DNA of 64,000 nt, taken from contig NZ_CP099547.1 in the NCBI RefSeq assembly GCF_023973165.1, forward strand, positions 1,426,001-1,490,000, given 5' to 3'. Made by a program: the position numbers and the translations under genes. Source of the DNA: Arcanobacterium pinnipediorum (lineage in GTDB: Bacteria; Actinomycetota; Actinomycetes; Actinomycetales; Actinomycetaceae). Positions 1 through 8,234 of the stretch are shown here, piece by piece. Each line of letters starts with the position of its first letter. Position 1 is the stretch's first letter. Under the pieces are notes generated by a model. That model searched no databases. It saw only the letters and a program-made list of their open reading frames with translations, and was not told the origin of the DNA.

Positions 1-1164
1 ACCGTCGCCGGTGAAATGGGTTCGCCCGATACCTGGCGTGACGTTCGCGGCTTCTCCACCCGCTTCTACACCGAAGAAGGCAACTTCGACCTGGTAGGTA
101 ACAACACTCCAGTATTCTTTATCCGTGACCCGATGAAGTTCCCACACTTTATTCATTCCCAAAAGCGCCTCGCCTCTAACGGGCTGCGCGACAACAATAT
201 GCAGTGGGATTTCTGGACGCTCAACCCAGAAACCGCACACCAGGTTTCCTATCTTATGGGCCCGCGCGGTCTACCGAAGTCGTGGCGTACCATGAACGGC
301 TACTCCTCACACACCTACATGTGGATCAATGCTTCCGGGGAACGTTTCTGGGTCAAGTACCATTTCATTTCCGAACAAGGTGTGGAAAACTTAACCAACG
401 CCGAGGCTGAAATTTTGGCTGGCAAGGACGCCGAATATCATCGTCGGGATCTATGGAATGCAATCGCAGAAGGCAATTTCCCATCCTGGAAGCTCTCCGT
501 TCAAGTCATGCCTTACGAGGAAGCCAAGACCTATCGCATCAACCCCTTCGATTTGACCAAGGTGTGGCCGCACGCAGATTACCCGTTGCATGAGGTGGGT
601 GTGTTGACGTTGAACGAAAATCCGGAGAACTACTTCGCTCAGATCGAGCAGGCCGCATTCGCGCCGTCGAACTATGTGCCCGGAACTGGCTTCTCACCAG
701 ACAAGATGTTGCTGGGTCGCGTTTTCGCCTACGCTGATGCACAACGCTACCGGATCGGACCAAACTACGACCAACTACCGGTTAACCAGCCAATTCCCGA
801 GGTCACAACGTATAAACATGACGGCCCGATGACTTACCATCATGTGGGTTCGGCTCCAACCTATGCCCCGAACTCCATGGGTAAGCCGTTCTCTGATTAT
901 GAAGGACGAGTTGAAGACGGCTGGGAAGCTGACGGAGAGATGATTCGCGCAGCATACGAGCTTCGCGAAGACGACGACGACTTCAGCCAAGCTCATGACT
1001 TGGTCCGAAACGTCTACACTGAGCAAGAACGCGAGGATCTCGTTGATACGTTGGTGAGCGCGACCGAAGGCACGAACGACGAAGTTTTCGAACGTGTGAT
1101 TTGGTATTGGACGAACGTGGATGAAGAGGTTGGCGCTAAGCTGCGGGAACGGGCTAACCGGTAA
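1..1164 (+). CDS. katA: Catalase, 5' end outside window
   Basis: Haem catalase that splits hydrogen peroxide into water and oxygen in the cytoplasm. The frame is open from base 1, so the start codon and the N-terminal part with the distal catalytic histidine lie upstream; an internal ATG at 16 is not the start. Family signatures seen are [31 protein letters not shown] and, near codon 242, [17 protein letters not shown], which carries the proximal haem-ligand tyrosine in the R-x-F-x-Y-x-D pattern. The C-terminal tail is acidic and ends at a normal stop, so this is a small-subunit clade catalase without a C-terminal flavodoxin-like domain. A strong hairpin follows 80 bases downstream. Function is clear from conservation; the exact symbol is by analogy. 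Confidence 0.95.
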   Translation, partial: TVAGEMGSPDTWRDVRGFSTRFYTEEGNFDLVGNNTPVFFIRDPMKFPHFIHSQKRLASNGLRDNNMQWDFWTLNPETAHQVSYLMGPRGLPKSWRTMNGYSSHTYMWINASGERFWVKYHFISEQGVENLTNAEAEILAGKDAEYHRRDLWNAIAEGNFPSWKLSVQVMPYEEAKTYRINPFDLTKVWPHADYPLHEVGVLTLNENPENYFAQIEQAAFAPSNYVPGTGFSPDKMLLGRVFAYADAQRYRIGPNYDQLPVNQPIPEVTTYKHDGPMTYHHVGSAPTYAPNSMGKPFSDYEGRVEDGWEADGEMIRAAYELREDDDDFSQAHDLVRNVYTEQEREDLVDTLVSATEGTNDEVFERVIWYWTNVDEEVGAKLRERANR

Positions 1165-1245
1165 ACTGGTATGACTGCCCGCTAGGTGCGATTGCTCGTT
1201 AATGGTATTTCTATCTAGCGCTGTTTTATACTGGTGAATCTCATG

Positions 1246-1272
1246 CGGGGCTCCTCACCTTGAGGAGCCCCG
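1246..1272 (+). terminator. Terminator after catalase
   Basis: A perfect 12-bp stem (CGGGGCTCCTCA with its complement) and a 3-base loop are followed by a short T-rich stretch. The rest of the gap to about 1456 shows no gene or repeat that I can support. Confidence 0.85.
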
Positions 1273-1456
1273 TTCTTGGTTAGTTCTGTACTAAGAACAA
1301 AATTCTCTATCGTGCTCGTATAGAGCCAATGAGCATTTATGCCATCGACTCGGCAACATCATTGACCAACCTCGATTCAAGTAAACACCGGAAAAGCTGT
1401 ATTGACGCAAAGAACTCTTATTCACCCGTTCACTCTGATACGGCAATTAGCGATAG

Positions 1457-1485
1457 TCAATTGTAGGTTTATAACCTACAATTGA
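1457..1485. promoter_or_regulatory. Palindromic operator of first AbiE locus
   Basis: A 13-bp perfect inverted repeat (TCAATTGTAGGTT and its complement) around a 3-base centre. It lies 14 bases upstream of the first ATG of the AbiEi pseudogene. AbiEi antitoxins are known to repress their own operon by binding inverted repeats at the promoter, so this is probably the autoregulatory operator of the locus. Equivalent but unrelated palindromes precede the two other AbiEi genes in the window. Confidence 0.7.
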
Positions 1486-1498
1486 AACACGAAAAGGA

Positions 1499-2145
1499 AT
1501 GGCCATGCTGAATCCATCGCTCATCTGGCAGAATCAGAAGGCGTATTTACTACCGCCCAAGCTAGGCGTTTAGGAATCCCCCGCGATGCTTTACATGATG
1601 CGTTTTCGTCTGGCCGCGTAGAAAGAATCATGCATGGTGCGTATCGCTTAGTTGGCTCTGGCGCTTCCTATACTGATGAGCTAGTCGCATTGTGGAAACT
1701 CACCGCCCCAAAGCAGTTTACTCACGAACATATTCAGCCCGGTAACTGGGATGGCGTTACTGCGGGCGGAGCTACCGCTGCGTCTTTGCTCGAGATTAGC
1801 GACTTTCACCTATCACCGTATCGACTCTACGCACCTAAAAGGATAAATTCACGAAACCCGAGTGCTAGTTTCGCTCTGCGAATCATTCAGCGCGATGAGG
1901 TCGTCTTTATTCACGGCTTACTGGTAACGCGACCTGAGCGCACCGTTTCCGATCTCGTAATTGACGACGAAGATCTCTCGCTGATCGCAGATGTACTACG
2001 GGATGCTTCGCATAAGTTTCCAGAATTCAACTACGCAAGACTACTGGGCTTCTTAGAAGATTTCTATGGCGAAGAACGAGCTCAAGAAATATATCAGCAA
2101 CTATTGTTCGATGCGCGGATCTCAGCCGAAAGTAGTACAAGATGA
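1499..2145 (+). pseudogene. AbiEi-type antitoxin, frameshifted near start
   Basis: Antitoxin and repressor of a type IV (AbiE) toxin-antitoxin pair. From about base 1507 one frame encodes a typical AbiEi winged-helix N-terminus (HLAESEGVFTTAQARRLGIP, then GRVERIMHGAYRL) and continues to the stop at 2143-2145. This frame has no usable start codon: a stop lies at 1483-1485 and no ATG, GTG or TTG follows before the domain. The ATGs with a good ribosome site (AAAAGGA, ATG at 1499 or 1505) are one frame off and hit a stop near 1570. A single-base deletion just after the start explains this. Translation from the internal ATG at 1630 would lose the DNA-binding domain. The toxin start overlaps its stop (ATGA). 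Confidence 0.75.
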
Positions 2146-2190
2146 GATATAAAACAGCAAACACACTCGAACAAGCGGTCAAAACTGAAG
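2142..2190 (+). pseudogene. AbiEii toxin, first 16 codons only
   Basis: An ATG overlapping the antitoxin stop (ATGA) opens a frame reading MRYKTANTLEQAVKTE. This matches the N-terminus of the intact AbiEii at 7311-8234 (RRYRTARALELAVKES) closely enough to identify it as the toxin gene of this locus. The frame then runs straight into the end of the IS3-family element, so the nucleotidyltransferase core (GG and DxD motifs) is gone. The remainder of the gene is not found on the far side of the element. Confidence 0.75.
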
Positions 2191-3399
2191 TGCCCCGGGT
2201 TTTGTTCCTAGGCATGTTCCTTGATTTCTATTGTTTCATGGCCGGTGTTGCCGTTCCAAAACTCCTGTTCAACCTCAGCCGGTGTACGGTAGCCCAAGCT
2301 CTGGTCAAGCCGTGACTCGTTCGGCCACGAGACCCATTCAAACGTCGCGATTTCAACATCCAACCACGCCCCGCCCACGGCCACCTATGAATGAATCAGC
2401 TCATTCTTGAAATGAACCGTTGACGTTCTCAGCCAAAGCATTGTCATAGGAATCGCCAACCGTCCCTGTCGAGGTAAGTAATCCCATGCTCGGCAAGACG
2501 CTCATTATAGAAAATGCCTACATGTTGTGAGCCGTGGTCGCAATGGTGAATCAGCCCAGTTGTTTTCTTCGCGCATACGATCGCCTGATTGAGCGCCTGC
2601 AACGGCAACGCTTTACGTTCGCATTGAACCGACTAGCGCCCACCCGATAAATCGGTCCGGGTGAACACATCGGTTATAAGAGCGGTGCAGAGAATACTCC
2701 TTACGGGTACGGACATAGGAAATGTCACCCCACCCACAACCGATTCGGTCCAGGGGCTCGAAATTCACGTTGCACTAAGTTCGGGCGAGTATCTCACCCC
2801 TTGAGGTTTGCGAGTTGTTACAGGCAAGCGGCCCTTACCTTTACCACTAACTCCAGCAAGGCATATCAAACGAGCGGTGTGCTCACGGCAGCAGTATTAC
2901 GGAGGCTACGAGTAATCACGCCACGGGATTGTGATTGACGATAGTCACGAACCACCAACACGGTCAGTGTTTAACATCGTGCAGATGAACTGACAAAACG
3001 ATTCCGATACTCATCAATGAACCGAATCATTTACCAATGTTTCGGGTCGAGTTCCGACGCGAAAAAGCCGACGCGGCTTATCTGAACTCATTAGCATCGC
3101 GAAACTCTTGGTTTTCACAGCGAAGGTATGCATTTTCGACTCCCACGTCCACCGGCATACGCTCAAGAACGCGCCCCTTCCACGGCGAGCTACCTGCATC
3201 CATTGCCGAGCAGTGCGCCAAGAAACACCTAGTTTCGATGCCACAATCTTGCACGCTTCTTACAAGGAAACATTCTCCGCCACAATACGGTCTTCTACCA
3301 AGCGGACGACAAGATCCTTGCCGTCCTGATCAAATTTCATCTGCCTACCCAAACTATGCCCATCTACTTAAACGGAACAAAACCTGGGGCACTTCAGTT
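2183..3399 (-). mobile_element. Decayed IS3-family element (copy 1)
   Basis: About 1.2 kb bounded by near-perfect inverted ends of the form AACTGAAGTGCCCC...GTTTTGTTCC. On the minus strand it carries the remains of a two-gene IS3 transposase. OrfA reads KFDQDGKDLVVRLVEDRIVA, then a stop, then SKLGVSWRTARQWMQVARR. OrfB begins FIDEYRNRFS and is broken by many stops and deletions. The same element occurs as copies at 28450-29220 and 34760-35363. No target duplication is seen: the flanks are parts of two different AbiEii genes. The element is inactive by sequence and carries no other gene. Confidence 0.8.
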
Positions 3400-3501
3400 C
3401 GCTAAAAGTGTCCTAATACGGATGAAGTCCTCTTCCCCATCGCCAAAACTCCGTAAAGCCATATCTAAGTGCCGCTTAGTGACGGGTCGTTTTCTCACCA
3501 T
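3394..3501 (-). pseudogene. AbiEii/AbiGii-type toxin, N-terminal remnant
   Basis: A start (ATG at 3501 or GTG at 3498) overlaps the stop of the upstream AbiEi gene, as is usual for AbiE operons. The frame gives about 35 codons including RSFGDGEEDFIRIRTLLAN. This resembles the region just before the KGGT nucleotidyltransferase motif in some AbiEii/AbiGii proteins. It is cut by the IS3-family end, where a TGA in the IS terminus closes the frame. The assignment rests mainly on operon position, since the catalytic motifs are lost. If correct, the neighbouring antitoxin is an orphan. Confidence 0.55.
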
Positions 3502-4025
3502 CCCATTTCACCTTTCAAGACTTGAAAAGCCGAGGTTGTAATGTAGCCCTGTTGGTGAGCCGTTTCAGCTGCTTCTTGCAGCCTTTCATCCATCATTGTG
3601 GTTCGGGCGCTCTTTATTGCGGCCACAACTGTTTGTGCGGGCACACCCTCGTAAACAGTCACCTCATCATCAGCTTGCACCCTATACACACGGATGCTGT
3701 CAGGCAAAGATCTCCGCGTCCGCTTAGGCACAGCAACACAAATATAGTCCGGGTTAGTGGGTGCCAGCCCCAACATTGCGATGACGGACTCACCGTACAA
3801 GTAGGCACCCCGCCCGAACCTTGCTACCGCTATCGCATAGGAATCCGTTTCACTGGGCACGTACTGAGATAACCGATAGAGTCCGCGACTAATATGCTCT
3901 AGCTTTCCGCGATGTGCAAGCTTCGCTAACTCCACAACCGGAATGCCTAGATCAGCAGCATCCTCAGTGGTCACCAAATAGTGCTTATCCACTGCAATTT
4001 CGTATAACTCGCCATACACAGCCAT
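3495..4025 (-). CDS. AbiEi-family antitoxin (orphan)
   Basis: Intact 176-residue protein of the AbiEi type: an N-terminal winged-helix region (HYLVTTEDAADLGIP ... GKLEHISRGLYRL) followed by the C-terminal antitoxin domain (YLYGESVIAMLGL, ICVAVPKRTRR). It should bind DNA and neutralise the cognate nucleotidyltransferase toxin. The start is placed at ATG 4025, because the longer alternative at 4061 would translate the operator palindrome. No Shine-Dalgarno is seen, but a TATAGT -10-like box six bases upstream suggests a leaderless message, common in actinobacteria. Its toxin partner is truncated by the IS3-family element, so the antitoxin now appears to stand alone. Confidence 0.8.
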   Translation of the reverse strand: MAVYGELYEIAVDKHYLVTTEDAADLGIPVVELAKLAHRGKLEHISRGLYRLSQYVPSETDSYAIAVARFGRGAYLYGESVIAMLGLAPTNPDYICVAVPKRTRRSLPDSIRVYRVQADDEVTVYEGVPAQTVVAAIKSARTTMMDERLQEAAETAHQQGYITTSAFQVLKGEMGW

Positions 4026-4061
4026 GGCAGAACTATACCACTTTTGGTATAGTTCTGCCAT
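4024..4061. promoter_or_regulatory. Perfect 17-bp palindrome at AbiEi start
   Basis: Two perfect 17-bp arms (4024-4040 and 4045-4061; ATGGCAGAACTATACCA and its complement) are separated by 4 bases. They cover the probable -10 box and end on the start codon of the antitoxin at 4025. This is the expected position for an AbiEi autorepressor site. The two ATGs at the arm ends are a by-product of the symmetry. Confidence 0.75.
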
Positions 4062-4090
4062 ACTCGTCCTGTTTCAGAGCAGCTGAAGCA

Positions 4091-4798
4091 CTAAGACCAG
4101 TCGTAGGTGAACAACGCGATGCGACTCTTAGGCTCGAAGAACAGCACGATAGCATCCGCCCCGCTACCGCAATAGTTGTAGCCGGCAACCTCGCCCACAA
4201 ATAAGAACTCTCTGCCCTGATAGGACAGTGAAATCCCATCGTTGGGCAGACCGTCCGCTGGATCAATCGTCATCTCAAAAGCAGGCGGGACAGGTGATGT
4301 CTCAGACCAGTTTCCGTACGAAATCTCGCCACCCAGTACGTCCATGAAAGCCTGCGGATTACTCTCCTGCCAGGGCAACAGTTTCCCCGTCGTGTGGAAA
4401 CGGTCCCGACTACGCTGATAGATCGCCTTCATTTCTTCGATGACCTCAGCCATGTCTTCATCCTCGTCCCCATGAGTAGGTGAGGAGAGAAAATAGTCTT
4501 CGCTAGCTAAGAATCGGTACTTGTTATCTGGGGTCAACTCAAAAGCCAGCCAGTTCTCCCCGCAAAACTCGGTATGAAACTCCTCAGTCCCCTCCCCAAT
4601 CAAACCGTCATAGGGTTCAAACGGATTCAACATGTGCACAACAGTCCCGCGTAACTCCTCTTGCAGCAGACCTAAATCGATAGAGATTAAAGGCAGAAAA
4701 TAGTTGGCAAGCCAAGGCTGGTCCGGAACAAACACGCCCTCAGGGAAAGGGGATAACCCTTCGACGAGTTCATTAACATCTTCTTGGAAGTCAGTCAC
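4091..4798 (-). CDS. Hypothetical acidic protein, partner of DUF4143 ATPase
   Basis: A 235-residue soluble, acidic protein (for example GDEDEDMAEVIEEM) with no signal peptide or membrane segment. I do not recognise the family. The C-terminus (EVAGYNYCGSGADAIVLFFE) looks like a small beta-rich domain, loosely reminiscent of SUKH or DUF1963 immunity-type proteins, but that is not supported by a motif. The start is GTG at 4798, preceded by GGAGG at good spacing. It lies 18 bases downstream of the DUF4143 ATPase stop and is therefore probably co-transcribed with it. Confidence 0.7.
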   Translation of the reverse strand: MTDFQEDVNELVEGLSPFPEGVFVPDQPWLANYFLPLISIDLGLLQEELRGTVVHMLNPFEPYDGLIGEGTEEFHTEFCGENWLAFELTPDNKYRFLASEDYFLSSPTHGDEDEDMAEVIEEMKAIYQRSRDRFHTTGKLLPWQESNPQAFMDVLGGEISYGNWSETSPVPPAFEMTIDPADGLPNDGISLSYQGREFLFVGEVAGYNYCGSGADAIVLFFEPKSRIALFTYDWS

Positions 4799-4816
4799 GC
4801 TTGCCTCCTACTCTTC

Positions 4817-6085
4817 CTAATCCCTTAAACACGAAATCGGCACTACTAAAACCCCGTCTTTTCGTTTATACGCAAAGGGTGCCACTCCGCATAAGACCAT
4901 CAAAAATGAAGGTGGCTTCATTCTATCGAAATCAAGTTTCGCTGCTAAATCTAATAACGTTCTTGCGCCTGCTTCTATATGTGAATCGCCGCCTAATTTA
5001 ATTTCAATTAGTCCGTAGTTGCCATTTCGTAAATGAACAACAGCATCACATTCCAAACCTGAACTATCCCGATAATGGTAGACATTTCCATATAAACTGT
5101 CAGAATAAATTCTTAAATCTCTCATAGCCAGATTCTCAAACAAAAAACCCATAGTATTTAAATCATTTATCAGATCTCGAGGCCCAACTCCTAAGGATGC
5201 GGCCGCTATTGACGGGTCTACAAAATACCGAGTATCTGTAGTGCGTATAGCTGCTTTAGATCTTAGGTTCGGATTCCAAGCTGGCGAATCCTCAATGACA
5301 AAAATTTTTGTTAGAGCATCCAGATAAGAATATAATGTCTTTTCATCAAAGGTTTTTACATCATTGGACAACATATCTTTTCTCATTACCGCATATGATG
5401 CTTGACTACCAACATGTCTCGCATAAGACCGTAGGAGTCTCCTGGCTTTTTCTTTGTTTCTAGAAACCTTATCCACCCTACTTATATCTTGATTTATCAG
5501 GGCTTCATGATAGTCAATCGCTTGAAATAAAGCCGGCTTTTCTGCTAACGCAATTGATTTTGGCCACCCTCCTCTGCATATCCAAAACGCCAATTCGTCA
5601 ATCGCCGTTTGACTTTGACCACTTGGGGTAACTCCTGCAAATAACGCGTTAAGAGAGACTTGCCCATTGGATTCTTGCGATTCAGACAAACTCATTGTTC
5701 TCATTTTTAGACGCGATATTCTGCCGGTACCCGTATGAAAGGAATCATCTAAATCTGCAGGAATAGCTGAACCAGTGAGAATAAATTGTCCCATCTCATT
5801 ACGCTGGTCGACTTCATATCGAACTGCATTCCATAAATTCGGTGCAATTTGCCATTCATCAATTAATCTTGGCGTTTCGCCATCTAATAGGATTTGTGGA
5901 TCGATCGATGCCATTTCTTTATATTGTTTTGACATATTAGGCTGATCCATAGAAATCATACTGTTGGAAAGCTCTTTGGCTGTTGTAGTTTTCCCACACC
6001 ATTTAGGTCCTTCTATTAAGACAGCTCCCTTGGCATGTAATCTATCAGTTAAAAGTTTGTCTACTATTCTTGGTAAATATTCCAT
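4817..6085 (-). CDS. DUF4143-type AAA ATPase
   Basis: A 422-residue P-loop ATPase of the AAA_14/DUF4143 group. The N-terminal ATPase has Walker A GPKWCGKT at residues 26-33 and a Walker B-like LIDEWQ at 74-79. The C-terminal half has the DUF4143 restriction-like fold ending GLECDAVVHLRNGNYGLIEIK. Proteins of this group are common in accessory regions and their cellular role is not settled. The start at 6085 is chosen because a GGGGGG-rich ribosome site precedes it. The gene is clearly more AT-rich than the housekeeping genes, suggesting transfer. A three-copy 23-bp repeat lies directly upstream and a small acidic gene directly downstream. Confidence 0.85.
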   Translation of the reverse strand: MEYLPRIVDKLLTDRLHAKGAVLIEGPKWCGKTTTAKELSNSMISMDQPNMSKQYKEMASIDPQILLDGETPRLIDEWQIAPNLWNAVRYEVDQRNEMGQFILTGSAIPADLDDSFHTGTGRISRLKMRTMSLSESQESNGQVSLNALFAGVTPSGQSQTAIDELAFWICRGGWPKSIALAEKPALFQAIDYHEALINQDISRVDKVSRNKEKARRLLRSYARHVGSQASYAVMRKDMLSNDVKTFDEKTLYSYLDALTKIFVIEDSPAWNPNLRSKAAIRTTDTRYFVDPSIAAASLGVGPRDLINDLNTMGFLFENLAMRDLRIYSDSLYGNVYHYRDSSGLECDAVVHLRNGNYGLIEIKLGGDSHIEAGARTLLDLAAKLDFDRMKPPSFLMVLCGVAPFAYKRKDGVLVVPISCLRD

Positions 6086-6117
6086 GCTTCCCCCCCTATC
6101 TATAAGAATCATATCAA

Positions 6118-6177
6118 ATTCCTGTAAATATCGAATTAATATTCCTGTATTTGGCGATAATTAATTCCTGTAAATAT
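6118..6177. repeat. Three direct repeats at 23-bp spacing upstream of DUF4143 gene
   Basis: ATTCCTGTA occurs at 6118, 6141 and 6164, exactly 23 bp apart. The first and third copies extend to ATTCCTGTAAATAT. The block sits 33 bases upstream of the ATPase start on the minus strand, the position of its promoter. Regular spacing near two helical turns suggests cooperative binding by a regulator; this is inference. Confidence 0.75.
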
Positions 6178-6402
6178 GTTTTGCTTGTCGGTTAATTTCC
6201 AACAACTGCCCCCGTCTCAGCCAATAACTCTCGAATCAGCTCTTGGGCCAGCGGCGAATAGCAAACATTAACAAAAGTTTTACCATCGCGAGATTCACCC
6301 TGGTACCTCACGATACCCACTTCAGCTCCCCGGCTCGTTGGCCGTAGCACACCGTCGTCGCGCACAGATAACCATCTCGGATCAAACTCTTGCTGGGCTT
6401 TT
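6176..6402 (-). pseudogene. Duplicated 3' tail of SF1 helicase gene
   Basis: This stretch closely matches the last 75 or so codons plus the immediate downstream bases of the intact helicase gene at 21098-24322. Shared segments include CTCGAATCAGCTCTTG and CCCGGCTCGTTGGCCGTAGC. Similarity stops abruptly near 6402. There is no start and the frame is damaged, so this is the relic of a second helicase gene or a displaced duplication. The following 140 bases up to 6543 show no gene. Confidence 0.8.
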
Positions 6403-6543
6403 CACTTAAACGCTGCGATGCTACTGGCGACCATCGATATCGGTGACGTTTGAGCGCAGAGAATAGAACTACAGGAAAACTGTCCGCATGGTGGACATAA
6501 AAAAGTTAACCGGTGATAGCGGGGAACATAGAACGGTGCTGAA

Positions 6544-7314
6544 TCATATTGCTCTCCTATAGTATCCATTACCTAAGAACTCGATAAAACCTCTATCACG
6601 TAGGAGTTGCAGTTGCTGACGTATCTTTGCTTTCACATTCTTATTTTGGGGATGCTTCTGGCTAAGGACATGCTCAAAATTGTAGAGATCTCGGAGTGAA
6701 AATTCTGCTCTATCAAGCTGCTCGATACAGATCAAAGTGTCTAGTAACCACCCGCGTAAATTAGGGTTTTCAAGACGCAAACTGCTATTAGCAGATACTT
6801 GTTTACGCACTTTTTCAAAATCAGTGAACTGCCCATCTTTGATCAAATAGACCAACGCTTGCCGCGGAATTTCACTAAATAAGATATTGCATCCCACCCA
6901 ACCAGCACGTCTTGCCGTATCTGCCAGCGGTTTTCTCTTTTCAATATCTTTCGGCGCGAAAAAGTACTTCGGAACCATCAATAAACTGTTGACGGCATAA
7001 GATCCCTTATCGTAAGACATCACGAATAAATCAGGATTCTGATTGCTTGATATCCGCTCAATCATTGTCGAATACGCACCATCAGTGATCTTGCTGCCTA
7101 TTTTTCCAGACTTACTTTTCAGCTCATATTGCGCCGCACATTGGCCACAAAACAAATCGGCAACTGGGCGGTTATTTTCAAAATGATTCAGCTTCAAGTT
7201 CCCGCAATACGGGCAATAAACATGCTGAGCAACCCAAGCTTCACTAGCAACACGGATCTGTTGGGAGCTACTCCGATACCCTTGAACGAGACTCATATCT
7301 AATTTCAGATTCAT
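6544..7314 (-). CDS. DpnI-family methyl-directed restriction endonuclease
   Basis: A 256-residue protein matching DpnI along its whole length (DpnI is about 254 residues). DpnI cleaves GATC only when the adenine is methylated, so it attacks Dam-modified DNA. Residues in order: zinc cysteines C34, C37, C56 and C59; the PD-(D/E)xK centre D53, E64, K66 within FENNRPVADLFC and YELKSK; conserved RKPLADTARRAGWVGCNI; and a C-terminal winged helix (IRQQLQLLRDRGFIEFLGNG) that reads the methylated site. The start is ATG 7314, overlapping the toxin stop by ATGA, and it reproduces DpnI numbering exactly. No Dam methylase lies in the window. Third gene of an AbiE operon. Confidence 0.93.
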   Translation of the reverse strand: MNLKLDMSLVQGYRSSSQQIRVASEAWVAQHVYCPYCGNLKLNHFENNRPVADLFCGQCAAQYELKSKSGKIGSKITDGAYSTMIERISSNQNPDLFVMSYDKGSYAVNSLLMVPKYFFAPKDIEKRKPLADTARRAGWVGCNILFSEIPRQALVYLIKDGQFTDFEKVRKQVSANSSLRLENPNLRGWLLDTLICIEQLDRAEFSLRDLYNFEHVLSQKHPQNKNVKAKIRQQLQLLRDRGFIEFLGNGYYRRAI

Positions 7315-8234
7315 TGTTCTTGCCGTCTCTTCTCCCAACGCAAATTACGAGAATCCCATACAGCCCCGCCGGTTTCTCCCGCTAGAGCCGGGTCAATACA
7401 AGTCTTTACTAGCTCTTCAGCACTCATGATATCTTGTAGCTCTACCGGAAGTTTTGCTTCTTTAGCTATCCTTCGGAAACCATCTGAGTACTTGCTCAGC
7501 CAATCCTCTGGAACATGGAATGAATCCAGCGTCCCTAGCCGTCGAATCCGTGCTTCTGACGCTAGTTGTTTTGAAAGCGCATCTCCATCAATGTCTTCAT
7601 TTCGCATGTAAATAATGAGGTCCACGAGGTCTCTAACCCGACTGGAGGCTCGGCCTCCTTCATAGCGTTGCATAGTTGCACATACTTTATCCGCTATAGC
7701 ATTCACTACTGGATAAACACGATAGGTGAATACCGGAATCCCCTCGACACTCAATCGATTTGCCGGTTCAATAGCATCTGTTTCTTCAATCGCAATACGA
7801 TCAACAACGAGGTCAAGCGTTATTGCATTGAGTTTCTTCGTTTTACCGAAAAGCACCGATATCTTTACTCGATAACCATCGCGATATTCTTGATTACTGG
7901 CGATCAGTTGCGGATCGGGCTCAACCGTATATTCAAGATAATCGCCAAGGTCAATTCTTGCGATACGCTTGAGCTCGTCAACAGCCTCTTCAAGATCGTG
8001 GCCGTTGTAGACGACGTCGGTATCGCGCGTATATCTCGCATCAATCGTTCGAGCGAGCATGCCTCGTCCACCTTTGAGAATAAACGCTGGCGGGTCTTCA
8101 CTAAAGATTCTTTCTAGAAACCTCCCCGTATAGTATCCTTCTAGGGCGTGGTTCGTATTCTGGGAAGATTTTTTCGCGCTCTCTTTAACAGCGAGCTCAA
8201 GCGCACGAGCAGTGCGATAACGACGTTCAGTCAT
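7311..8234 (-). CDS. AbiEii-type nucleotidyltransferase toxin
   Basis: A 307-residue toxin of the type IV AbiE system, an MNT-fold nucleotidyltransferase. Core motifs are visible: KGGRGML at 54-60 with RDTDVV at 70-75 (the G-G and DxD metal-binding pattern), the third acidic strand ITLDLVVD, then ADKVCATMQRY and SRVRDLVDLIIY in the helical half. AbiEii proteins block growth when not restrained by AbiEi and have been linked to GTP binding or tRNA modification; which applies here is unknown. The gene overlaps the antitoxin upstream by 8 bases and the DpnI gene downstream by 4, so all three are translationally coupled. Confidence 0.9.
   Translation of the reverse strand: MTERRYRTARALELAVKESAKKSSQNTNHALEGYYTGRFLERIFSEDPPAFILKGGRGMLARTIDARYTRDTDVVYNGHDLEEAVDELKRIARIDLGDYLEYTVEPDPQLIASNQEYRDGYRVKISVLFGKTKKLNAITLDLVVDRIAIEETDAIEPANRLSVEGIPVFTYRVYPVVNAIADKVCATMQRYEGGRASSRVRDLVDLIIYMRNEDIDGDALSKQLASEARIRRLGTLDSFHVPEDWLSKYSDGFRRIAKEAKLPVELQDIMSAEELVKTCIDPALAGETGGAVWDSRNLRWEKRRQEQ

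Noticed and set aside
1630..2145. Intact AbiEi gene starting at ATG 1630
   Set aside because: The same frame codes for the family's winged helix for 40 codons upstream, so this ATG is internal and the gene is frameshifted.
3037..3405. Possible plus-strand gene of about 120 codons
   Set aside because: It is antisense to the decayed IS3 orfA, has low-complexity composition and no ribosome site.
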